This document shows positions 41,558 to 47,840 of a DNA stretch of 47,840 nucleotides, piece after piece (position 1 is the first letter of the stretch; the number at the start of each line of letters is the position of its first letter). Position numbers and translations under genes: made by a program. The stretch comes from JBHPCZ01 sp042573625 (lineage in GTDB: Bacteria > Desulfobacterota > Desulfobacteria > Desulfobacterales > UBA11574): positions 1 through 47,840 of the forward strand of contig JBHPCZ010000010.1 in assembly GCA_042573625.1 (NCBI GenBank), in the 5' to 3' direction. Under the pieces are notes generated by a model. That model worked only from the letters and a program-made list of their open reading frames with translations, did no database searches and was not told the origin of the DNA.

Positions 41558-43444
41558 ATGGTCATCGTAGAAAACATAACCAAAGGCTTCGGTACACAGC
41601 TGCTTTTTCAAGAAGCGAGCTTTAAGATTAATCCCCGGGAAAAAATCGGGATGGTTGGACGAAACGGACATGGGAAGACGACGCTCTTTCGCCTTCTCAT
41701 TGAAGAGGACCCTCCAGATTCCGGTGCCATCAATACGCCCAAAAACTATCGTATCGGCTATGTTCGTCAAAAAATCGAATTCACAAAAGAAACGGTTTTG
41801 GAAGAGTGCATGACCGGCCTTTCGGAGCAGGAGAAAGACCACTACTGGAAGGCGGAAAAAATTCTGGCAGGGCTCGGATTTTTACCTGAGGACATGCAGC
41901 AAAGCCCCATGGAGTTTTCCGGAGGATTTCAGGTACGCCTGAATCTTGCCAAAGTGCTGATTTCCGAGCCTGACCTGCTGCTGCTGGATGAGCCGACCAA
42001 TTATCTGGACATTACCTCCATACGCTGGGTCGAGCGATTTCTGTCCAACTGGCCCCGCGAGCTGATGCTCATCACCCATGACCGGAGCTTTATGGACAAT
42101 ATCGTTACTCACATACTTGGAATCCATCGTAAGAAAGTGCGGAAGATCGCCGGAAAAACCGAAAAGTATTACCATCAGATGGCCCAGGAGGAAGATGTCC
42201 ACGAGAAGACTCGCATAAAAGATGAAAAGCGCCGCAAAGAAATCGAGATTTTTATCAGCCGATTCAGAGCCAAGGCAAGGCTCGCCAATCTGGTTCAGTC
42301 ACGAATCAAGAATCTGGCAAAGACGAAAAAAAGTGAAAAACTTGAAAAACTTGAAACGCTCGACTTTTCTTTTCTTGCCAGTCCATTTCCCGGAAAGCAG
42401 GTCATGAGCGTAAAGGATGTTTTTTTTTCGTATGACGAAAAAAAACCCCTCATTCGGAATATTGACGTAGACGTGGAAGCCCGGGATCGCATATGCGTGG
42501 TTGGAAAAAACGGTAAGGGCAAAACAACTCTGCTCAAACTTCTGGCCGGCGTACTCACGCCGCAGCGCGGAAAAATCACCTGGAGCCCGGCGGTAATAGA
42601 AGGGTTCTTTGAGCAGACCCATGTGAAAAACCTTGACGATTCAAGAACGATAGAGGAGGAAATTCTCTATTCATATCCGAATGTTGACCGGCAGCTGGCG
42701 CGGAATATCTGCGGGGCCATGATGTTTAAAGGTGATGACGCGTTAAAGAAAATCAGCGTTCTTTCCGGTGGAGAAAAGAGCCGGGTGCTGTTGGGGAAAC
42801 TTCTTGTGACACCGATTAATCTGCTGCTCCTTGATGAACCGACAAATCATTTTGACATGGAAGCATGCGATGCTCTGCTCGCGGCAATAGACAATTTCGA
42901 TGGAACCGTGATAATGGTGACACACAACGAGATGTTTCTCCACGCCCTCGCGGAAAAGCTGATCGTGTTTCAGAATGACGGCGCAACCGTATTTAATGGA
43001 AGCTATCAGGATTTTTTGGACAAAGAGGGTTGGGAAGAGGAAACAGGCATTCGGTCTGTCCGGGAGAAAAACGTCGAATCGAAATCTGAAATGTTGAGCT
43101 CGCCATCCGGCACAAGACCAACAAAAAAAGAAATCCGACGCAGACGCTCTCAGTTTATTACTGAACGCGCAAAGGCGCTGAAACCGCTTGAGGAACGCCT
43201 CTCCCGGACAGAGAAGGACATCGAAAATCATGAAAACAAGCTCAATGAGCTCAACTCGGCAATGCTGGTAGCAACTCAAGCGCGAGACGGTGAGAAAATA
43301 GCGGAGCTGTCTCGGTCCATTCACAGCTGCCGGATGGCCATCGACAGGTTTTTTGACGAACTGGAGGCATTCACCACCGCTTTTGAGGAAGAGAGCGCGG
43401 TGTTTGAAAAAAAGTTCGAACAACTCGAATCGGAAATCGGATAG
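41558..43444 (+). CDS. ABC-F family ATPase
   Basis: The 628-residue soluble protein has two ABC domains and no membrane segment. Domain 1 has GRNGHGKTT, signature FSGGFQVRLNLAKVL and Walker B LLLLDEPTNYLD; domain 2 has GKNGKGKTT, LSGGEKSRVLLGKLL and LLLLDEPTNHFD. The linker between them (about residues 210-275) is strongly basic. The last 90 residues (about 535-628) form a coiled coil as in Uup/YheS-type members. ABC-F proteins act on the ribosome, in translation factor or protection roles. Its last codons lie seven bases before the DUF166 selenoprotein gene, suggesting co-transcription. Confidence 0.95.
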   Translation: MVIVENITKGFGTQLLFQEASFKINPREKIGMVGRNGHGKTTLFRLLIEEDPPDSGAINTPKNYRIGYVRQKIEFTKETVLEECMTGLSEQEKDHYWKAEKILAGLGFLPEDMQQSPMEFSGGFQVRLNLAKVLISEPDLLLLDEPTNYLDITSIRWVERFLSNWPRELMLITHDRSFMDNIVTHILGIHRKKVRKIAGKTEKYYHQMAQEEDVHEKTRIKDEKRRKEIEIFISRFRAKARLANLVQSRIKNLAKTKKSEKLEKLETLDFSFLASPFPGKQVMSVKDVFFSYDEKKPLIRNIDVDVEARDRICVVGKNGKGKTTLLKLLAGVLTPQRGKITWSPAVIEGFFEQTHVKNLDDSRTIEEEILYSYPNVDRQLARNICGAMMFKGDDALKKISVLSGGEKSRVLLGKLLVTPINLLLLDEPTNHFDMEACDALLAAIDNFDGTVIMVTHNEMFLHALAEKLIVFQNDGATVFNGSYQDFLDKEGWEEETGIRSVREKNVESKSEMLSSPSGTRPTKKEIRRRRSQFITERAKALKPLEERLSRTEKDIENHENKLNELNSAMLVATQARDGEKIAELSRSIHSCRMAIDRFFDELEAFTTAFEEESAVFEKKFEQLESEIG

Positions 43445-43451
43445 GATAGAT

Positions 43452-44144
43452 ATGGTTGATGAAAAAAGCGCAGGCAAGATCGGATTGAAGACTGCAACAA
43501 AAAAACCGGCGGCCAAAGCGCAAAAAATTATTGTTTTTCAGCAAAACGAAAGCGGCCAGAAAAAGGTTGAGGGTGTGAGGCAGTATGGGGACAATCGATT
43601 TGACATTGAGGTCATCTCCATCGATGTTTCCCTGCCGCCGGTGATCGATGATGCCAAAGAATACATCCCTAAAGACATCCAGGCGGATCTGGTCCTGGAT
43701 TTCCTCAAACACCCGGATCTTTCCCAGGATCTTGCCGCGGTTTGTCGGGATAAAAACATACCTGTCGTCGCATCCGGAAAAAAGCTAAAAGGAAAGGGTG
43801 TTTTCACCCCACCGACCTGATGCGGGCTCTCCCGGCAGGTCGGGCTGGGTTCGTATGGAGATATGTTTGGTGCACCGGAGTTTTCCGTAGAAGTCCTCGA
43901 CGGAAAGGTTACTCACATTAAAGTGCTGCGCGGCGCCCCCTGCGGGGCGACCTGGGAAGCTGCATTGCGCGTTAAGGATCTGCCGGCAGAAGAAGCGGCC
44001 GTTCGCATCGGCCTCGAAGTTCAATACTTCTGCGTCGCAGACCCTTCGGGCTGGGATCCGATTTTTGGCAAAAGTCCCGTTCATTTTGCCGGCGATGTTC
44101 ACAGAACCGCGCTGAAGAAGGCGATAAAAAAAACCCAATCGTAA
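43452..44144 (+). CDS. dfsP: DUF166-family selenoprotein (in-frame TGA)
   Basis: Read through the TGA at 43818-43820, this gives a continuous 230-residue protein with selenocysteine at residue 123 directly followed by Cys124 (TPPT-Sec-CGLS). Both halves fit DUF166: IEVISIDVSLPPVIDDAKEYIP, then LDFLKHPDLSQDLAAVC, and after the TGA FGAPEFSVEVLDGKVTHIKV, LRGAPCGATWEAALRVK. I recall a DUF166-family (seleno)protein called DfsP; the assignment rests on that memory. The start ATG (MVDEKSAG) is seven bases beyond the ABC-F gene. Adjacent Sec-Cys suggests a redox or thiol-metal site; function is unknown. Confidence 0.85.
43827..43849 (+). promoter_or_regulatory. SECIS-like hairpin downstream of the dfsP TGA
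   Basis: CUC, a bulged U, CCCG, then loop GCAGGU, then CGGG, CU and GGG form a stem starting six bases after the TGA. The bulged U and the AGGU in the loop copy key features of the E. coli fdhF SECIS. The AGGU starts 16 bases after the TGA, near the lower end of the usual range. Confidence 0.65.
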
Positions 44145-44378
44145 CTTAACCTTCAAAAAAAAGTCGGGTAATATTTTTTATCGCCATTAAATGAATGTAC
44201 TCTGTTTCTGGTATTCCTCGGCGTTTGTCTGGAATCTCGACCAAACACTAATAGCCGTATGCTCCAATTCAAACAAAATACTTGCTCAGGCTTTGAGGCG
44301 ATATGAATTTAGCGATGCCCTCCGCCTCGTTAACCGCATCTTAAAAACTTAAGGGGTTTCTTCGGAACTCTTTAAACG

Positions 44379-46319
44379 TCAAATCTCCAATTTCACACCA
44401 ACTTCAATGACTCGATCCGCCGGAAGATTGAAAAACGAGGCGGCATCGGCCGCGTTACGGGACATAAAAAGAAACAGGTTCGCACGCCAGCGCGCCATGG
44501 TAGATTCTTCTGCAATGACCAAGCTCTCACGGCCAATGTAAAAGCTCGCTGTTTCCAGATCCAGGTCCAAACCCTGTCCGCGTGCCAGCGTGAACACTTT
44601 GTCCAGCTGGAGAAACTCCATGAATCCATAGCGGACCTCAAGCCGATGAAATCCACTGCCGCCTATTTTTTCGGTATGGATCTTTTCGACGTTGGGAACC
44701 CTGGGAATGTTTTCCACTCGAAAGTGCAGCAAAATCGTCCGGCTGTGTACGACCCTGTTGTGCTTGACATTGTTTGCCAGGGCTACGGGCGCGGCGTATG
44801 GATTTCCCGTTAAAAAGATGGCGTCCCCCTCAATTTTTGTTGGCGGGTAGCTGGCCAGGTCAACAATAAACTGATGAATCGGTGGCATGATACGGCCCAG
44901 TTGGTCTGTCAGAATCTGGCGCCCCTTGGCCCATGTGAGCATCATCGTAAAAAATACCGAACCGATCACCAGTGGGAACCAGGCCCCATGAAAGATTTTG
45001 CTGATATTGGCCGCAAAAAACGGCACATCCACAAGGAAAAAGAGGCCGGCCAGCGGTGCCGCCCACATTAGAGGCCAGTTCCAGCGTTTGCGGGCCAAAA
45101 CAAAAAACAGCATCGTGGTAATCAGCATCGTGGAAGTGACTGCAACCCCGTATGCAGCGGCAAGCTTGCTGGATGATTGAAAACCGATCACCAATGCGAT
45201 GGTGCAGGCCATGAGCATCCAATTGACCGGGGCCACATATATCTGGCCAATTTGAGTTCCGGAGGTGTGCCGGATGTTCATACGCGGTAGATACCCCAAC
45301 TGTACTGCCTGCCGGGTGAGGGAAAAGGCGGCGCTGATGACGGCCTGTGAAGCGATGATGGTGGCAAGGGTGGTCAGAAACACCGTCGGAAACACGGCCC
45401 ATGAAGGCACCATGGCATAGAACGGATGATGGGCTGCTTCGGGACGGACCAATAACAGAGCCCCTTGACCGAAATAATTCAGAACCAGAGCAGGAAAGAC
45501 GAGCGCAAACCACGTCAGGCGTATTGGCCGGGTGCCGAAGTGTCCCATATCCGCGTATAGCGCCTCGGTCCCTGTAACCACTAAAAACACCGCTCCCAAA
45601 ACAATAAATCCGTGCAGTTTGTTGAAAACCAGAAACCGGATAGCATGCCATGGGAAAATCGCCGATAGCACCTGCGGGGTACGTGCTAACTGCACTGCCC
45701 CTGTTATTGCCAGAAAGCACAGCCAAATCAGAATCACCGGTCCGAAAAGGCCACCGATTCGCGCTGTACCGTGACGTTGGATCAGAAACAGGCCGCAGAG
45801 AATAATAATCGTCAGGGGGATCACATACGGGTTAAATACAGGGGTAATAATACCGATGCCTTCTACGGCGCTCAAAACGGAAATGGCCGGGGTGATCATC
45901 CCGTCCCCATAAAGGAGGCACGCCGCAAATAGGCCCAGAGTAACGACACCCAGCCCCCGCCGGCTTTGAGAAGGTACACTTTGTCCAAGAATCAGGGCGG
46001 TCAGGGCAATTTCACCGCCTTCCCCGTTGTTATCCGCCTGAAAAAGGAATACCAAGTATTTCAAACCTACGATCATTACCAGCGCCCAGAATATCAGAGA
46101 TAGAATTCCCAGCACATTTGTATGGTTTACAGCGATGCCGTATTCACCATGGAAACACTCCCGAATGGCGTATATCGGACTGGTGGCAATATCCCCGAAG
46201 ACAACACCCAAAGCGCCTAGCGACAGCTGCATGAGACGCGCGTTGACCTTGGCGTGGGGATCTTTATTTTTCAGTTTTTTACGGTTCGTACTTTCAGTTC
46301 CTTCGGTGGAAACAATCAT
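44379..46319 (-). CDS. kup: Kup-family potassium uptake protein
   Basis: The 646-residue protein has a short polar N-terminus, then the KUP signature LGALGVVFGDIATSPIYAIRECF and about twelve membrane helices, ending in a 150-residue cytoplasmic domain. Conserved parts include GEGGEIALTALIL and CLLYGDGMITPAISVLSAVEGI. It imports K+ with H+ as a secondary transporter. The length is close to the usual 620-650. It stands alone; no riboswitch was recognised upstream. Confidence 0.95.
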   Translation of the reverse strand: MIVSTEGTESTNRKKLKNKDPHAKVNARLMQLSLGALGVVFGDIATSPIYAIRECFHGEYGIAVNHTNVLGILSLIFWALVMIVGLKYLVFLFQADNNGEGGEIALTALILGQSVPSQSRRGLGVVTLGLFAACLLYGDGMITPAISVLSAVEGIGIITPVFNPYVIPLTIIILCGLFLIQRHGTARIGGLFGPVILIWLCFLAITGAVQLARTPQVLSAIFPWHAIRFLVFNKLHGFIVLGAVFLVVTGTEALYADMGHFGTRPIRLTWFALVFPALVLNYFGQGALLLVRPEAAHHPFYAMVPSWAVFPTVFLTTLATIIASQAVISAAFSLTRQAVQLGYLPRMNIRHTSGTQIGQIYVAPVNWMLMACTIALVIGFQSSSKLAAAYGVAVTSTMLITTMLFFVLARKRWNWPLMWAAPLAGLFFLVDVPFFAANISKIFHGAWFPLVIGSVFFTMMLTWAKGRQILTDQLGRIMPPIHQFIVDLASYPPTKIEGDAIFLTGNPYAAPVALANNVKHNRVVHSRTILLHFRVENIPRVPNVEKIHTEKIGGSGFHRLEVRYGFMEFLQLDKVFTLARGQGLDLDLETASFYIGRESLVIAEESTMARWRANLFLFMSRNAADAASFFNLPADRVIEVGVKLEI

Positions 46320-46629
46320 AAGTTACCCTGCATCCTATTTTTTTGTGTAATATCGTTTGCAACCGGCTTGCATTGGTCAGAGTGTTACGAATTATTGGTT
46401 TACATAGATCAAGCAGACCAAAAGTAATCTTCAGTAATCAAACCAATTCAGAAGTGAATCATGCTTGCTAAAAAATGCAATAGTGCGATGAACTTGAAAA
46501 TTTGTGAAATACATTTGATATTGCTCACAAACAAATTGCCTTGAGTATCGTTAGGTAGTAGCATAGTCCATGGGATCTGGAAAATTCGTTTTATCTGCCT
46601 GATCCTATTAATATATATTAAAGGTTTCA
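46320..46629. other. intergenic region between tenA and kup
   Basis: About 310 A+T-rich bases between the tenA stop and the kup start. I see no gene, strong hairpin or repeat copy in it. Confidence 0.5.
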
Positions 46630-47328
46630 TTAATCTTGCATATTTAATCCCATATCCCAGAAACCTGTCTCAAGAGAAGTAGCTTGAAGAAAGGTCTTAA
46701 CCAGACTCTCAAATCGGCCTGCCCCCATGCGTGATGCTGCTAACTTGTCTAAATTAAGTACCGCAGCCTTTGCTACATTTTGAAACTCTTCACCTGAATA
46801 CATTTCAATCCAATCCTTATAGGGGTTTCCTTCAAGTTTAGTTTTTGGATCATTCACCAGATTTTTACCAATTACAGCGTAACCGATAACGCATGGAGCA
46901 AGCGCTACATGCAAATCTAAAACGTCACCAGCAAGTCCACGTTCTAAAACGTAACGGGTATATGCCATATTCGCTCTGGCTTCGTTTTTAAGCTCCATTT
47001 CTTGCTCGGTTAGCCCCCAGCCGGCACAATATTTTACGTGGAGCTCCATTTCATAATTGATAATGGCATTAAGAGTTGAGGCAGCTGCTCGCATATCGGC
47101 AAGCGTGTCAGCTTTATAAACCGCAAGAGCCCAGGCCCGAGAGAAGTGAATAAGAAAGAGATAATCTTGTTCCAAATAGTGACGGAAACTCTGTTCAGGT
47201 AAAGTCGCATCACCGATACGTTGAACAAATTCATGGTTGCAATAACCAGCCCATTCGTCGGCACAAGCCGAACGAAGCCTCCCGAACAATGTGTTTGGAT
47301 CGTTGAAATTATCAACGTCTTTTGTCAT
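46630..47328 (-). CDS. tenA: TenA/thiaminase II family protein
   Basis: The 232-residue protein has the all-helical TenA fold: YLEQDYLFLIHFSRAWALAVYKA, the active-site cysteine in ALAPCVIGYAVIGK, and the C-terminal acid in TSLETGFWDMGL. TenA hydrolyses aminopyrimidine derivatives to salvage thiamin precursors. The ATG follows AAAAGGAAC. The gene is more A+T-rich than its neighbours. I see no thiamin-pyrophosphate riboswitch in front of it. Confidence 0.92.
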   Translation of the reverse strand: MTKDVDNFNDPNTLFGRLRSACADEWAGYCNHEFVQRIGDATLPEQSFRHYLEQDYLFLIHFSRAWALAVYKADTLADMRAAASTLNAIINYEMELHVKYCAGWGLTEQEMELKNEARANMAYTRYVLERGLAGDVLDLHVALAPCVIGYAVIGKNLVNDPKTKLEGNPYKDWIEMYSGEEFQNVAKAAVLNLDKLAASRMGAGRFESLVKTFLQATSLETGFWDMGLNMQD

Positions 47329-47840
47329 TATATGTTCCTTTTCTTTTCATTTGCATCAGTGCAACAAACATTGCTTATTAAACCGACTCTTTTTATTAAT
47401 ATGTAAATTGCAGGGCTGCACCATATATATTATGAAGAACTCTTCTTTTTGTTAACTTTAATCATTATATGAACTGCATATAACTTGCCAGTAACTACAA
47501 TAGTGCTGTTCACTGGAAAAAAAGAAACATACTTCTGGTAATCTACAACATATCTGTATTAGGAAAGGGGTGACATGGATTGCTTTTCGTCAGAGCAGAG
47601 AAGTCGGATTATGTGCAAAATTAGGAGTAAGGACACCCGCCCCGAAAAATAGATCTAAGGTTCCTAACATCGCCACCCGTTTTCATTGGATATTTTATGC
47701 CTTGCGGATGGATCGTTTTGGCTGAAAACTTAATGAAATATAGGTATTTTTACCTTTAGTTATTACTTGCTGTCAAGAACCGTATTAACATCCTCTAATT
47801 ACTATTTAAAATGAATTTATTCCTGGCTTCATTTTATTGT
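47329..47840. other. intergenic region at the window end
   Basis: About 510 A+T-rich bases upstream of tenA. No convincing gene, RNA, riboswitch or repeat copy was identified. Confidence 0.5.

Noticed and set aside
43353..43451. Longer N-terminus for the DUF166 protein, inside the ABC-F gene
   Set aside because: It overlaps a well-conserved coiled-coil end of ABC-F in another frame and lacks similarity.
44860..45726. 288-residue minus-strand ORF in kup
   Set aside because: It is an alternative frame within a clear KUP transporter and has an implausible composition.
47329..47500. Thiamin-pyrophosphate riboswitch upstream of tenA
   Set aside because: The characteristic CUGAGA and ACCUGA elements were not found in suitable order on the minus strand.
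1..47840. CRISPR arrays, tRNA or rRNA genes
   Set aside because: No regularly spaced identical repeats, cloverleaf-like genes or rRNA signatures were noticed by eye.

Overview
The window looks like chromosome from a sulfate-reducing deltaproteobacterium (Desulfobacterota, probably Desulfobacterales). The evidence is a complete dsrMKJOP membrane complex, a periplasmic Group 1 [NiFe] hydrogenase (hynBA) with hyp maturation genes, and two genes that can only be read through an in-frame TGA as selenocysteine (the hydrogenase large subunit and a DUF166-family protein). No rRNA, tRNA, CRISPR array or intact insertion sequence was seen.

Layout. 0.1-6.5 kb: an RND-family membrane protein fused to cyclic-nucleotide-binding and degenerate GGDEF domains, a secreted 14-repeat TPR protein, and the flavin transferase ApbE. 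6.6-15.7 kb: hypE, then genes unrelated to hydrogenase (Fic protein, YchF-type GTPase, a YhaN/YhaO pair resembling Rad50/Mre11, a RelE-like toxin with an HTH antitoxin). This block separates hypE from hypD. 15.8-23.3 kb: hynB, hynA, a maturation protease, hypC, hypF and hypD, all on the minus strand. hypA and hypB are not in the window. 24.0-30.1 kb: dsrMKJOP, preceded by an RsbRD-N-like gene and a good sigma70-type promoter, and ended by a strong intrinsic terminator.

30.5-38.9 kb: a sigma54-dependent response regulator faces a control region with three copies of an 18-bp palindrome and a -24/-12-like element, followed by a lipid-A-type acyltransferase, a B12-domain radical SAM enzyme, a V4R-like/GAF histidine kinase and an enolase-superfamily enzyme. 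This may be one regulated biosynthetic locus. 39.1-47.3 kb: M20 amidohydrolase, carboxymuconolactone-decarboxylase-like protein, ABC-F ATPase, the DUF166 selenoprotein, Kup potassium transporter and TenA thiaminase II.

The most notable observation is in hynA. The TGA replaces the second cysteine of the N-terminal RxCGxC motif, which in [NiFe] hydrogenases is a bridging Ni-Fe ligand. Known [NiFeSe] enzymes carry selenocysteine at the first cysteine of the C-terminal DPCxxC motif, and here that motif keeps both cysteines. A SECIS-like hairpin lies at the right distance behind the TGA. Several intergenic gaps hold degenerate copies of one repeat family (five copies) and one foldback element.
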